DNA of 64,000 nt from Neopestalotiopsis rosae (taxonomy: Eukaryota; Ascomycota; Sordariomycetes; Amphisphaeriales; Sporocadaceae), in the NCBI GenBank assembly GCA_023078685.1, contig JALGAS010000009.1:2170001-2234000 (forward strand), in the 5' to 3' direction. The notes beneath the pieces are model-generated. The model saw nothing but the letters and a program-made list of their open reading frames with translations, ran no database searches and had not been told where the DNA came from. Of the stretch, positions 1 through 10,641 are shown in pieces (the first letter of the stretch is position 1; each line of letters starts with the position of its first letter). A program made the translations under genes and the position numbers.

Positions 1-43
1 CCAGCATCAGGTTCGGCCGAACATATCGCGTCCAGAAGAAGAC

Positions 44-809
44 ATGCCTGCAGATAACCCTTCGTTCATTGCTTGCACCCCGGGCAACGCTTCGGTCAAA
101 TCATCCTACGGCGAAATTGTCCAGCGCATGGAGGGCGAGCTCGAAACACCCCTACTAGATGAACTATATCCGCATCCCTGGCTGGTGGCTCGAGAATCCG
201 GTGACAGCATAGATCCATTATCCATGCATCGAGTCAAGGGGAGAGAGGTTTTGGCGACCGAGGCGCCCTGCTTTCACCTTGTTTGGACGTCTACGACAAT
301 CTACGTCAAGCCAGCTCCATTTCGTCTTCTGAGCCATGAGTTCTGGAAGCAATGTCCACCGTCCAGGTATGGAGCTTCCCAATGTCACGCTTACCCGCCT
401 CAACTTGATTCAACACTTGAGGACCCTACGGCATTGGGATTTTTGGATCTTATACTTGGCTGATTCAATCGCGTCTCGATTTTGGCCTTGCCAAAGAAAA
501 CTTTCTGATCCCAGCTGAATTAGACTGGATTGTATGGTCTCGATTCTGCGATGCTATACGTTCTCGGCCTGGTTACATTGTGGCACGACGGTACCACTAT
601 AGACAATTGCGGCTCCGTCGCCTAAATTGACTTACCCTCTCTTCCCGAATGTGTTAGTTACTAGCAAATTGTGGTTTTGGTTGGCCCCCATAACTCTACA
701 CATGCTTTTAATGTATTCGAGGATTCATTTCGAACCGCCCCGCCTGCCAGCCTCTTGTACTTCTTCCTTGGGTCTGATAGTGTCAGTTAGAATTAAAGGC
801 AAGACATAA
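44..809 (+). CDS. DUF6601-like protein, interrupted by two single-base frameshifts
   Basis: The ATG at 44 opens a frame with the pattern of the fungal DUF6601 family: TPLLDELYPHPWLVARESG, then a run ending HLVWTSTTIYVKPAPFRLL. These are recalled family features, not a database match. The frame closes after ALGFLDLILG, but the next frame continues as SYTWLIQSRLDFGLAKENF, which fits the family. The join needs one extra T in the run at 440-444. A second shift, one T short at 627-628, carries the frame from LRLRRLN into TYPLFPNVLV. Both are minus-one changes in T runs. The last 85 bases overlap the 3' end of the opposing con-10 gene, so the true C-terminus may be earlier than 809. The function of the family is unknown. 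Good confidence in the gene, low confidence in the exact end. Confidence 0.6.
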
Positions 810-1153
810 GTGTATCAGCCACACAGACCTGTTAGCGAAGTTCCCCGGGTTCTCGCTGGCCGATGTAGATGAAGCTTTGCCTCCCTTCGATGCAATTTCA
901 TGCTACGAGTTCGGATCAGTCTTTGCAGATCACAAATAATGCATATATATATCACACACCTGCTTATCGGAATCCATGCTGGCAAATCCCCCAGAATGAC
1001 TGGCTTGACCGCCCTTGGACGCAATCTCTTTGACCTCTTCGGGGTCTCTGCCATACAAGTTAGCCTCCGCTGAAGAGCACATGGTTGGCCTTCGGGGTGT
1101 CTGAAATTATACCGATTGGCAAAATTGCCCGGGTTGTTCTCTTTGGTGGACAT
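725..1153 (-). CDS. con-10: Conidiation-specific protein Con-10 homologue (four exons, 83 aa)
   Basis: Four exons on the minus strand join in frame: 1153-1113, 1047-960, 902-829 and 773-725. The introns are 65, 57 and 55 bp, all GT...AG. The product starts MSTKENNPGNFANR, carries two KGG repeats (EIASKGGQAS and EIASKGGKAS), repeats NPGNFANR and ends PKEEVQEAGRRGGSK. This is the architecture of the Con-10/stress-induced KGG-repeat family, whose members are about 85 residues. They are small, hydrophilic proteins made during conidiation and desiccation or light stress. Every splice phase agrees and no frameshift is needed, so this gene appears intact. Its 3' end overlaps the tail of the convergent DUF6601-like gene. 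The exact cellular role is not known from sequence. Confidence 0.9.
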
Positions 1154-1184
1154 TTTGTTCGAAATTTTAAGAGCTTTTTCCTAG

Positions 1185-1440
1185 GTTGGAGAAAACTGCT
1201 AGTTATATGAATTGGTTGAATTTTTTATGTGCACTTCTTAGCAAGTATAGTATATGCGTTGGCCTAACTCAAATATATAATCAATCTGAATGTGCCCGAA
1301 GCACGATCTTGTTTGCTAATTGCATACACTACGATGCTGGCTTTGCTTTTCGCCAAAACGATTTGACGTAATAACATACTCAACGCCGCGTCACTCTGCG
1401 AAATGGAAGTATTATTTGACATTGGCATTCCCATTACTGA
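1185..1440. repeat. Dispersed duplicated segment, copy 1
   Basis: This stretch is closely similar to 25480-25700. Both contain CAAGTATAGTATATGCGTTGG, later GTGCCCGAAGCACGATCTTG (about 1291-1310 here), then the TTTGCTAAnTGCATACACTAC block, and both end near TTGACATTGGCATTC. The differences are scattered substitutions and short indels, as in an old duplication or a non-coding repeat family. No terminal inverted repeats or coding capacity were seen. Confidence 0.75.
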
Positions 1441-2839
1441 CGTAATGATCTGGCCATTTGAGCAAATACTTTTCTAGTGTGAATTTACCAGGGGTCACGT
1501 ATATGTAACGCAATCCATACGTGGGCATTTCGCTTGAGTGACCTACGAAGGCGGGACGGCGTCGTTTCCTTGGGGGTTAGTGCGCTAAATCCTGGCTGGC
1601 TTGGCGCCTCCCCGCCCTCCCCAACATCTTCTAATAACGCTGAGCCTGAACTTAATCCAACGTCTGAATCTGCTGTCGGCTCAGATGCAGTAGTCAGGTC
1701 GTGATCAAACTCGTTGAGTCCGCTTTGGAATGTGATAATGATGAAACAGCCATCAAATTCACGACAGTGCGAGGCACACGCTCGGCATTAGTCTAGCGTA
1801 ACATTTCAACCAAAGCCGTACTCTGAGTCTGATCAAGAAGCGACGAGACGCGACGACTTGGGAACGTTGTTTACCGTTACCTCGTAATCCAGCTTCTTTT
1901 TGATACCACCGAGACCAGTGTCATTCGAATCAGCATCGGACATCTGGCCTGCCGCAGTAGCATGAGAGTAGTTCTTCATCTCGACCTCATGGTCCGGGTC
2001 GTGGTTTGCAGTGACGATGTGCCTTTTTCGGCACGTATCAGGGAAGGGGGGCCTCGATTCAGGACCTGAACGACCAATATAACCGATCAGGTAATTCCAC
2101 AGAGGCCTCAACTCGCCACGAGCAAGCCACTGAAGGCATCGCGACCGAGTGTGCCTCGCCCAAAATGGCAATGTCCGAAATTGGTGCTTGACAAGCAACA
2201 CGATCCCTCTCGTGTCAAGCGAGCCGCTGGGAATCACGAGAGACCAAGCTGGGTATCTCTAATTGGGAATTTCTACATCGGGCAACATTATCAGCTTTTG
2301 TGGGCTAGATCATTCCAAGCCATTGACTTGCGTAATCAAGGAAGGCGCAAATGAAGTAGACTATCTGTTCTGAACCTTTTGTAGCAGCAGATGCCCTTGG
2401 TGAAACTTATCCGAAGGGCCTGCAAACCTTTCCTTGCAAAAGACTCCAGATTCACTACAGCTGCTGTTGCGACAAGGTACTTAATCTCATATGAACTCGC
2501 ACTCCCACATATTACTCCATTGAGAATTGTGACGGTGGATGGTTCTTTTATTTTTCTCTGTCTTCCTTGACCCGTTCTGCAAACACCTAAAGCTTTTTGG
2601 AATCGCCTCTCCTGTTACGTGCCGCCTCATCAAAGGGACTTTCGTCGGGTAGAAGTCAGGCGACGAGTGCTTGTAACCACCACAGAGACTGGGTAGTAGC
2701 GCTTCTTTTCGGACATGTTAGCTGTCAATGCTCGTGTCTGCAACATCGCTGACATACAATATCGTAGTCATGTCCCGGTAGTTTGGTAGACCAAACGCCG
2801 GGAATGTCAGGGTAGCTCCACGACATACACGCAATTCCG
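1441..2839. other. Stretch without a recognised gene
   Basis: The longest open frame, 1833-2237 on the minus strand (134 codons), starts at a GTG or TTG-type codon and resembles no family known to me. Its C-terminal part (DYEVTVNNVPKSSRLVAS) is hydrophilic and could be the tail of a degraded gene. Nothing else is supported. Confidence 0.4.
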
Positions 2840-3715
2840 GAAGAGTATCCCAGAACAGTATCCCAGAACAGTATCCCAGAACAGTATCCCAGAACAGTAT
2901 CCCAGAACAGAAGAATAACCCAACACAGAACAGTATCCCAATACAGGAGAGTATCCTGACCAAAAGAGTATCCCGGCACAGAAGAGTGTCCCAATACAGA
3001 AGAGTGTCCCAGTACAGAACAGCGTTCCACCACAGAACAGTATTCCAGAAGAGTATCCCAAAAGAATATCCCAGCACAGAAGTTATCCCAATACAGAAGA
3101 GTATCTCAACAACAACCACGCCTTCAACAGTCTAGAACGGACATCCTTCCGAAATACGACGATTGAATAGAACATAATGATCATTTCAAAACGGCACAAT
3201 CTCGACGTAGTCTTCTGCCCTGTATATCTGGGCAACTCTTCCGTGTTAGGATAATCTTCTTTATTGGGATACACTTCTGTGCCGGGATACTGTACTGTTC
3301 TGTGTTAGGATACAGAGACCATCAAAAGAATCATGTATTTCTATGACGATATCGAGTTTGTTTGCCCGGAATGTATCGGATATACTCCTCTGTGTTGGAT
3401 ACAGAGACCATCAAAGTTGGTTTCTTTTCTTTTCTCCTCTTCTCGTCTCTGAGCACGGACGAACCATATTTTGCGCTGACCTGTATGTACCCTAGCCAGA
3501 TCCACTTAGTATTGTCATTCAATGAGTAACTCCAGTCAGCCAAAATCGGCTCTGGTTGACAAACAATTTTCTACTGTCAGCTTGATTACTGTACAATACC
3601 TTTGGCTGGTCGAAGTACATACTCATTGATGACAATACCAAGTGGGTCTGGTTGATGTACATGAATGTCAGCGCCGGATATGGATCGTCCGTGCTCAAAG
3701 ACAAGAGAAGAGCGC
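2840..3715. repeat. Fold-back repeat element, copy A (minisatellite arms, core, terminal palindrome)
   Basis: The left arm at about 2845-3110 is a minisatellite of AGTATCCCAGAAC-type 13-18 bp units. A core at 3110-3235 contains CTTCCGAAATACGACGATTG. The right arm at 3235-3420 holds the same minisatellite inverted (TTCTGTGTTGGATAC). It is followed by a palindrome at 3451-3696 that begins GAGCACGGACGA and ends TCGTCCGTGCTC, with further partly paired flanks. The same modules recur at 45056-45425 and 48405-48990, and half of the palindrome at 23590-23790. The structure resembles fold-back elements, whose inverted arms are built of short tandem repeats. No transposase is encoded, so it would be non-autonomous if mobile. 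Long ORFs in it are repeat artefacts. Confidence 0.8.
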
Positions 3716-4348
3716 CAACAAGAAGAAGCCGCGTTCTCCCCTTCCCAATCCAGTCTGTCTCGTCATCCATAGTTGCGTCCACCACCGCCCCGGCTCCGAA
3801 TACCTCAAGTCCCCATTATCAGGAGTCGGTTCCCAATTTTCTCATTGCGGAGACTATCAGCGCCCAGCAGGATATATTTGTTTCTATTTCTTTGTCACTT
3901 CCGGATTCTTCTGTGTTGCTTCGTCCACTGCATTGCACTTGTCGCAGCTTTTCCAGTCTTTGCCGTACCCTACCATGCTACAGAATAAATCCAGGAGTTA
4001 CGACTGTTGGATCTTATCCTGGGTGGGGACCAAGGAATGTTACTGAGAGTGTGTTGCGACGTGCTCACGGGAACTGCTTGCGGTGTCAACTAGACGGACA
4101 TCAAAGTAACTTTGTTTCAAGTTTCTTCACTACAATCGGAAGTTAGAGACGCCATACTGCACAGACGGAGTCAAGGCTGCTCCTCGGCGCATTTTCTGAA
4201 GCCTGGGTGGGTTGGCTAATCCCATGTGTCTTCAGCACATGGGGGGTTCTTCTTTCTTGTTTTCCACCTTCTGTCCATTGATTTCTCCACTTTCAATTCT
4301 TGGGAGTACTGACGTCCTTAGTCTTTGTCTCTCGACGCAAGAACCGCA
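3716..4348. other. Intergenic stretch right of the fold-back element
   Basis: A frame at 3652-4146 runs out of the palindrome into this stretch but matches nothing I recognise. The sequence just before 4349 may hold the promoter of the next gene; no clear TATA box was seen. Confidence 0.3.
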
Positions 4349-5460
4349 ATGCCTATAACATCAACGTCCGCACACCTACGCCGCAGCGGCTGGGACATCA
4401 GAGAATGTTCTATCGATACAATACCAGTCAATCTGCGCATTGTCTATAGTCCGACCGAAAAGCTCGCCTACTTCCGCTTGCGTGCTGCTATCGATTTATC
4501 GACGAGTCCCTCGTTCCGTCACTTTTATCTGGATATTCCGCCCAACAAGATCCGACATCTGACATTGCGCTTGAAAGCTCCAAGATCAATTGACTTCCGC
4601 GTCTCTGCCACTACACTAATTGTACCCAAGTACCTTGAGACGCAGTCGATTACGAATACTGACCGCAGCATGCTTACCACTCTGTGGTCATTGACAGAAC
4701 GAAATACACTAGTTGTATAGCTGCCAGAGAATGTGGATGAGTTGTCACATCTTGCGGTCAAGGCGGACGTGTGGTGCAGACTGCCGACGATTTGTGTTTC
4801 ACGCCAGCCTAATCTTCCATAGTGGCATCGCCGGTCATTCCTCGAGCCTGCGCTCGGTCGAATCTCTCACCAATGACCAAAGACGACGAGTCTCCGCCAC
4901 CCACATACGTGGCTGCCGCATCACCCTCATCAGCGCCGCCACTATCACCTGTACTATCACCTATGCTCAATGGTAAGGATAGGAAACGGCCTCGCACAGA
5001 CTCATCCACGTCAGATTCATACCCGGACTATCGCGCATGGAAACATTTAGATCTCGCTGCAGGTGACCGCGAACGAATGATGGCAGAGCTGCTTCGTCGC
5101 GCAGAGCAAAGGGAGAGTGCCTGCAAAAAAGTTATGATCGACCTGGATGTGGAATTTGCGCGCGCGCAGGAGGTGATGGCTGAGTTCACAGAACTGAGCT
5201 TGAGCTCAAAAGCAGAAGGTAAAGCCGAAGCGTTGCACGAAGCCGGCGGCCAAGTTTCGTCGCCAGGGAAACAACAAGAACAGACAGGGCGATCACGGAT
5301 GTCCAATATCTTTGCATCTTCGTCAACAGTCACAAGCCCTAGGTCGCTCGCATCCGTCTCCTCTGATCTTTCGGGCCGTATTCAAGCTTATGTCGATAAA
5401 CAACTCGATCAGCTACGTGGAGAGCTTGCGGAGAATTTCGTCGACAATGAGTCAATGTAA
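4349..5460 (+). pseudogene. Broken coiled-coil protein gene (fungal conserved hypothetical)
   Basis: The ATG at 4349 opens a 124-codon N-terminal part containing IDTIPVNLRIVYSPTEKLAY and LDIPPNKIRHLTLRL. It is cut by TAG at 4718-4720, after which the same frame continues LPENVDELSHLAVKADVW. Near 4812-4824 the frame changes by minus one. The remainder (4822-5460, ATG at 4873) encodes a Pro/Ser-rich stretch (SPPPTYVAAASPSSAPP), a basic patch (DRKRPRTD) and a long charged helix that probably forms a coiled coil. The composition resembles widespread fungal proteins with a low-complexity linker and coiled coil. One nonsense and one frameshift suggest decay, though the frameshift could be a base-calling error. 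Function unknown. Confidence 0.5.
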
Positions 5461-5666
5461 ACAAGAATAATTTCTTGTCATCATGTATTTGTCTACAGTG
5501 TAACTATTCGAATCTTAGAATTTGTTTTTACGTAGCATCATCTGTTCGTCACCTCTGTCGATTTGTAGCAATACCTTTCGATGTTGGCTGCACATCTTCA
5601 ATTCTGACTACTGTTGAATCGGCGAAGACGACAGACATCTACTAAGAACAATGCGACTTCAGACAG

Positions 5667-5933
5667 TCACCGCTGCTTTCTCTTTTTCCTTGACTGTACA
5701 TAACGTACACGCAACCGACTTTCCTCTTCGTCCTTCTCCTCCTGCCAAGCTTTGACTGCGGCCGAGCTCACACTTTCCTGAGGCTCCAATGTCGCCTCCC
5801 ACCTGACAAGATACCAAGTATTCCCTCTGATCTGTTTCTCTCCGATGATCCAGCATGGATAATCCCGATTAGCTATGGCATCATTTATCTGTGCAATGGC
5901 ATCTATCTTACCAATAGTGGTAAGGTCACACAT
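5667..5933 (-). CDS. Small chromodomain-like protein
   Basis: The ATG at 5933 opens an 88-codon frame. Residues about 24-66 read CWIIGEKQIRGNTWYLVRWE and then TLEPQESVSSAAVKAWQEE, the order of a chromodomain: a beta strand with a YLVRW core, an acidic loop and a C-terminal helix. The usual GY..NTWEP segment is reduced to TLEPQE. The C-terminus is basic (SRKKRKQR), as in nuclear localisation signals. Chromodomains bind methylated histone tails, but the aromatic cage is not clear here. It lies just downstream of the dead MFS gene on the same strand. It could be a fragment. Confidence 0.4.
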   Translation of the reverse strand: MCDLTTIGKIDAIAQINDAIANRDYPCWIIGEKQIRGNTWYLVRWEATLEPQESVSSAAVKAWQEEKDEEESRLRVRYVQSRKKRKQR

Positions 5934-5940
5934 TACGTAC

Positions 5941-6701
5941 TTGTTTGCGAGCTAGAACTACTTGTAGGACCCTTGGACCCCAGCAGCGAACCTCGCCCAT
6001 AGCTGTTGGACTCAAATTGTGGACCGAAAACCCGCAAGCCGAAGGCATGAGAGACCTTAGCTCCGGCATTGCGGATGAAAACCTTGGTATCTCGAGTGTT
6101 TGTGCATTTGCGTTCAGTGGAGGGCCGGAGCAAGGGAGGCATGACCTGGCCATAAAAGCCCCAGACGATCCCTTGTGCAATGGGAGACTTCTGCGGGTGT
6201 GTGCACCGAATGTTATAGCAGAGAACACTTCAACTACTGTTAGCAGCGCAATTATTGACTAGATAGTAATATGACTTACAGGTGAAATAGAATTGCTGAC
6301 CCGAAAGCCATAAGCACACGACCGCAGACGAATGCGGATGAGTTCTTAGCAAGACCAGCTAACAAAGCCCCGAGCATGTTGACAACGCAGGCAGCAGAGC
6401 CCAACCACCTCAAGCTCGATAGGTTGACTTAGTCTCGAGCCATTGGCATCGCGGCGATCATGGCAAGTGGATAAGCAGTGTTAGTCAAGAACAACATTCC
6501 TGATAATCGGAACGTGTCTCGAATTGGCTGTTGAAGACTTGCGACATTGATGAGCTCGTAACCTGTCGAGTATCCTAGCATGCCATGTCCTTGTGATGTG
6601 GAGGATTTCCTACCGCGGACGAACGATAGCACCGAATTGCCAAGAGGCACTGCAAGCTTCATGTCAACAACTTCGTTTGCCGGGGCGAAATGGTTTGACA
6701 T
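5941..6701 (-). pseudogene. MFS sugar-transporter-like pseudogene (N-terminal half)
   Basis: The ATG at 6701 is followed by GYSTGYELINVASLQQP and then LFLTNTAYPLAMIAAMPMA. After an in-frame TAA comes LGSAACVVNMLGALLAGLAK with FVCGRVLMAFGSAI. This is the order of transmembrane helices 1-4 in fungal MFS hexose/lactose-permease-like transporters. The TAA sits where a Gln codon (CAA) is expected, a C-to-T change. A GTAAGT...CTAAC...TAG intron follows near 6282-6230. Beyond it the frames scramble and the sequence is lost before helix 6. The gene is truncated and non-functional. Confidence 0.6.
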
Positions 6702-7321
6702 ATCTCGTATGATGAAAAGATTTTTAAGGATGGTAAGTGTTGTAAAGGTGAGTGTGCTCCAGGAAGACGATGCAATGGTTCACAGGGAGACTTGAGGCCT
6801 ATTTATGCGTACCGCGTCAGTGAGTCCAATTGGAGTGTCTGATCGGCGATTGATTTCATGTACAGAAATCAGGTTGGGAGTGCCGGAAATACTTGCCGCC
6901 AACAAGATAACAAATTCTAAGCGCCCATTCCCCAAATATCTTGCAAAACCCTAGGACAAGTACTTTGTTCATACCATGTTCAGAACTATGGGGCTTTGTG
7001 CACACTGCTTGGCACGTTGGTGCAACTTCAAACTTTGAAAAGCGGGGAACTATGTCGACGCCCATGTAATGCAAATCCGTACATCTGGGTTACATGGGAT
7101 TGGGCGAGGAACGATACCTCCTTGCAGGATCATGGTTGTCTCGGTTGCGCACTAATATGTGATACGGGCGTGCGAAGGGTCTGAGCATCCTCAGGGATAC
7201 AAGTGACGATGAAGGGCCGATCATCCCATTGAACCAACAGTCACAAATAGCAACCGCAGGAACACAATCCATGCTAACTCTTCAGGATATTCCAAATGTT
7301 GAGATTATTACGACTCTAGCT
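6702..7321. other. Intergenic stretch
   Basis: Only short frames shared by both strands are present (for example 6856-7074 minus and 7229-7519 plus, the latter antisense to the F-box gene). Nothing is supported as a gene. Confidence 0.3.
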
Positions 7322-8607
7322 CTAACTGGTCGAATCGAAAGGCCATGGAAAGTTTCTTGCCTGGAGATAACAAGCCAAAAGGCGCCTCTGCTCCGAATCG
7401 CGTCTCAGATTCAAGAACAAAGAATCGCTCAAACTATGAATAAAACCATCTGCTTGCAGTTCAAGAGCCACACATTGGCATTTTACGTGTTCGAAAAACG
7501 TGTCCCATGTGCCAGCTAGTAGCGTGATATCTTGAATCTTGAGACGGCGCAATATGAAATGTCGCTCGATGAAATGCCTTAGATGAAAATCAGTAGCAGA
7601 TATGTTTCGGCAGTCCATCTCGCTCAACTGCGGCCAATGAACATTATGAAGTATCGTGTTTGTTTGGGAGCCCGAAGTACCAAGCTTGAGTAGGAGACTC
7701 CTTACGTTTGGAAAACGTCTTAAAAGTCAATTGATGGTTGCGGCGAAGCCGCAAACATAAGTAGCGAATCCATGCGCAGAATCTCGATATTTTTGGCTTG
7801 CGTACCGTCGTATGGTAGCAAATCCGTTGGATCCAAAGACCCTTTTAGCTTCAATTCTCGAATTCTTGGGAATTCGACAAGTACAGGTAGGGCCAATCGC
7901 ACACATGGTCCAACAGAGTCTTTGTACTGTGCAGACATATAGATCCGTCTTAGCAGTCCATGGTACTTGGTGTTTGCCGCTCGATTCATCCGCCATCGGA
8001 CATGGCCAATGGTAACTCGTTCCAATTTTGGAAGCAACGTCAAGATGTGTCTTATGACGCTTTGATCGACCTCAGCGTTCCGATGAGCTTCGTTCATGAT
8101 GAAAGTCCGATAATCCAGGAATGCCCGATCATAGTTGGATGTAGATTGATTGCAAGGAAAATACATCGGGTTGTTTTAGCAGAAAAGTAGAGGATGTGTC
8201 TCCCATGCTTCTCTTGTGCATATCGGCCATGTTGCGTGATTGATATGGATGCTTATGGTGTGCCGAGCAAATTCTGGATTGAGCTTCAAGAACTCAGTGA
8301 GTTCTTGAAGATGTTCAGATGTATTCAGTACTGCAATTTGACGGGCTTGTTGAGGGCGGGAAGCAGCCGCCCATGTTCGCCTGACCAATCGAAAGTTGGC
8401 CAAGTCACAGGCTGACTCGATTTCGGAGGCAATTGATGCCAGTATCTCGAATGGTAGAGTATTCCTGATATCTTGATGGCCACCTCTAATCTGCTGTACA
8501 AAAATAGCCCGTAATATAATGTTTATATAGAGACGCTCAATCACTGTGCCCGAAAGCTGTATTATGCTAAGCGCCCTACATGTAACAGAAAGCAGTACAA
8601 TATACAT
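7322..8607 (-). pseudogene. F-box protein with leucine-rich C-terminus, interrupted
   Basis: From the ATG at 8607 the frame reaches a typical fungal F-box, LPFEILASIASEIESACDLA followed by NFRLVRRTWAAASRP. F-box proteins select substrates for SCF ubiquitin ligases by binding Skp1. At 8178-8176 a TAA replaces an expected CAA, and the same frame continues YFPCNQSTSNYDRAFLDYR to 7720. There one T is missing (A run 7732-7735 on the plus strand). The next frame restores RRFPNVRSLLLKLGTSGS and continues to a stop at 7322. The C-terminal part has the Leu-spaced pattern common after fungal F-boxes. Substrate unknown. One nonsense plus one homopolymer shift: either decayed or partly mis-sequenced. Confidence 0.65.
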
Positions 8608-8747
8608 ATTCACATTTCCAATTGTCTAGCGGGCGTTTATTTTAGTTTATTCATGCTACATTTAGAAACAACAAGTCTCAATCCATCTAATCGTCCATAT
8701 CATTTGTCTGTCATGGGGATATCGTCGAGTTCCAACTCCTTTCCACA

Positions 8748-9173
8748 TTAATTAAGCCAAAGGGGCTGAATTGGGGTAGAATATCCAGTCATAGCTGTAG
8801 GGGTCGGTGGGCTGTCGGGACAAGACCGTTTCGTCTCTTTATCTAGTGCAGTAGACTTCTCCCATTTAGAAAAATTGCGCTTCCAGAGACGTTTTGTACG
8901 TACCAGCTTTTCTTTAGTCTCTCTGAGCCGTTCCTTAAGGATGCTAGCTGTCAAGTCTTCCACCGATGCTTTCAATCTGTCAAGCTCGGCTCTGAGATCT
9001 TTGAGTTGAGCCTTGGACTGCACGTATGCTTTGAACCAATGGGTAGATGTGGAACGGTAATGGGAGATAATTGCAGCTGTGTCATCGAAACGAATCAAGT
9101 GATACTGCCAAGCACCGGCCCAGCGCGGATCACAAGAGCATAGACCTCTGTTGTCATTGAACTGACCATCCAT
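8748..9173 (-). CDS. Hypothetical coiled-coil protein, 141 aa
   Basis: A single uninterrupted frame runs from ATG at 9173 to TAA. Residues 1-45 include a CSCD motif and aromatic residues. Residues about 46-110 are a long charged helix (LKDLRAELDRLKASVEDL) with heptad-like Leu spacing, so a coiled coil is likely. The tail is Ser/Pro-rich (CPDSPPTPTAMTGYS). There is no signal peptide or membrane segment. I do not recognise the family. The frame is complete and its composition looks coding. Confidence 0.5.
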   Translation of the reverse strand: MDGQFNDNRGLCSCDPRWAGAWQYHLIRFDDTAAIISHYRSTSTHWFKAYVQSKAQLKDLRAELDRLKASVEDLTASILKERLRETKEKLVRTKRLWKRNFSKWEKSTALDKETKRSCPDSPPTPTAMTGYSTPIQPLWLN

Positions 9174-9414
9174 TTTGTCGTTGCTGTTTTTCTTTTCAAA
9201 CTTATCGGGAAGTTTCTGGCTTGGATGGAAAGCAGATGAGAGATTGAGTATTAGGGGAATGAAATTGTTTCGAAACAGGTGCGACCGGGAAGTTATTTAA
9301 ATACTTATTATATTTATTACGAACAAAGAGCGGTAAAACTACATGAATATCCGAAGATCCGTATCTTGATTGTATGTCTCCTGGTCAGCCCTTGAAATGT
9401 GCCCAAACACAGAC

Positions 9415-9837
9415 TTAGGATGAAATGGTTCTTGTACCACACGCTCCAGTCAACACGCTTGTGACGGTTTCCATCATTGTAATGGTTGTAGCAATAGTCG
9501 CAGCAACGACAGCTGCAGTCGTTGTGTTGGCCTGGCTGGTTGTAGTTGCCATCGTCACAGATGTGCTCTCCGCGTTTGTTGGAAGGTGGCTTGTGTTTGA
9601 ACTGGGTTATCTCTCGGATCAGTTGGACCAACAACAACGCCGCTGGCGTTAGACGCTGTCAGGGTGGTCCAGCTATGGCCAGACGCATCTGTCAAGGTAC
9701 TGGTCGTATCATCAACCTTGTCAGTGGCAATTGTAGTAGCGTAGGTTGTCAGCAGGGACGTTGATACGCTCGTCAGGGTTTGAGACGATGTCGTCACGGT
9801 GACAAGAGTAGTTAGGGTTTGGACAACACGAGACATG
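9415..9837 (-). CDS. Ser/Thr-rich protein fragment (mucin-like), one frameshift
   Basis: The frame from about 9962 encodes TTLVTVTTSSQTLTSVSTSL and then TTYATTIATDKVDDTTSTL, typical of O-glycosylated fungal surface or stalk regions. The nearest ATG is at 9837 (MSRVVQ). The frame stops at AHL, but the neighbouring frame carries on in the same style: NAESTSVTMATTTSQANTTT then ATIATTITMMETVTSVLTG, ending at 9415. The join needs one extra T near 9583. No signal peptide is visible at this start, so the 5' exon is missing or unrecognised. Its 5' end abuts the truncated NLR fragment on the other strand. Confidence 0.45.
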
Positions 9838-9927
9838 CATCCAACTATCCCGGATCTGTTGGTCTCCATCGTAATATTCGATATCCCTTCATCGATTACT
9901 GCATTTGGAGCCCCACTGAAAGGATAG

Positions 9928-10641
9928 ACAGACAAGCAGACTGATATCTCAAAGACCAACAATCATTCCGAGGAGCTACGAAGTCTTGCTAAAGATGCTC
10001 GTCGTTTCCTTCTTCGGTATAAAGGAGGCGTCGAACTTGCTCCACTACAAACGTATACGTCAGCCCTGATTTTCAGCCCCACTAATAGCTTAGTCAAACA
10101 GCTATTCCATAAAGAGTCCCCTGGTTGGATAGAGTTAGCACCAAAGGCTGAGGCGGATTGGAGCGCTTGCTTGCAGACGCTCGAGGGCCATTCTGGCTAT
10201 GTTTACTCCGTGGCGCTCTCGCCCGACGGCCGCCGGCTGGCGTCCGGCTCCGGCGACAAGACCGTCAAGCTCTGGGACGCCGAGTCGGGCGCCTGCCTGC
10301 AGACGCTCGACGTTGACCGTGTTATTAGCTACCTCATATTCGACCCAGACCATCCCTCTCGACTTATGTCAAATGTAGGCGACATGAATTTCGATTCATC
10401 CTTTATCGATTTGGCTCCACTAAATAAAGTTAAATTTTCAAGCGACTATGGCCAAAACAGATATAGCATTAGTACTGATAATGTCTGGATTGTCGAAAAC
10501 GGTACTAATATGATTTGGTTACCACCAGAGTACCGTCCTTCAAACTCAAGAGTAGCAAGATCAATAATTGCAATTGGATGTGGATCGGGTCGTGTTTGGG
10601 TGACACGATTTGCTGGGATGGAGTTAGTTAAGCACAAATAG
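9928..10641 (+). pseudogene. C-terminal fragment of a NACHT/WD40 NLR with a single WD repeat left
   Basis: The open frame starts after a stop near 9927 with no start codon. It first carries the segment that precedes the WD array in fungal NWD proteins (DARRFLLRYKGGVELAPLQT, then TYTSALIFSPTNSLVKQLF). One WD40 unit follows: LEGHSGYVYSVALSPDGRRL to SGSGDKTVKLWDAESGACLQ. It ends with the conserved post-WD tail, including WLPPEYRPSNSRVARSI and GSGRVWVTRF, with TAG at 10639-10641. The NACHT domain and N-terminal effector are absent. Full-length relatives are STAND receptors in non-self recognition, with many near-identical WD units. The WD unit is much richer in G+C than its flanks. Confidence 0.8.
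10168..10310 (+). repeat. GC-rich WD40 unit with repeated edges
   Basis: TTGCAGACGCTCGAGGGCCA at about 10169 recurs as CTGCAGACGCTCGACG at about 10297, one WD unit apart. Such direct repeats are what remains after unequal exchange in an array of near-identical units. Confidence 0.6.

Noticed and set aside
2718..3119. 133-codon minus-strand ORF rich in Trp, Gly, Leu and Cys (WDTVLGYCSGILF repeats)
   Set aside because: It is the minisatellite read in one frame; all three minus frames are open in the same way.
3519..3785. ORF with FMYINQTHLVLSSMS, also seen at 23637-23948 and 48661-48960
   Set aside because: The shared peptide comes from the palindromic repeat; the copies have different starts, ends and frames, so it is not a protein family.
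4809..5009. Minus-strand ORF with GDSTGDSGGADEGDAA
   Set aside because: Antisense shadow of the Pro/Ser-rich linker of the 4349-5460 gene.
9425..9652. Plus-strand hydrophobic ORF (Val/Ala-rich, membrane-like)
   Set aside because: Antisense of the Thr-rich repeats; Thr codons on one strand give Val and Ala-type codons on the other.
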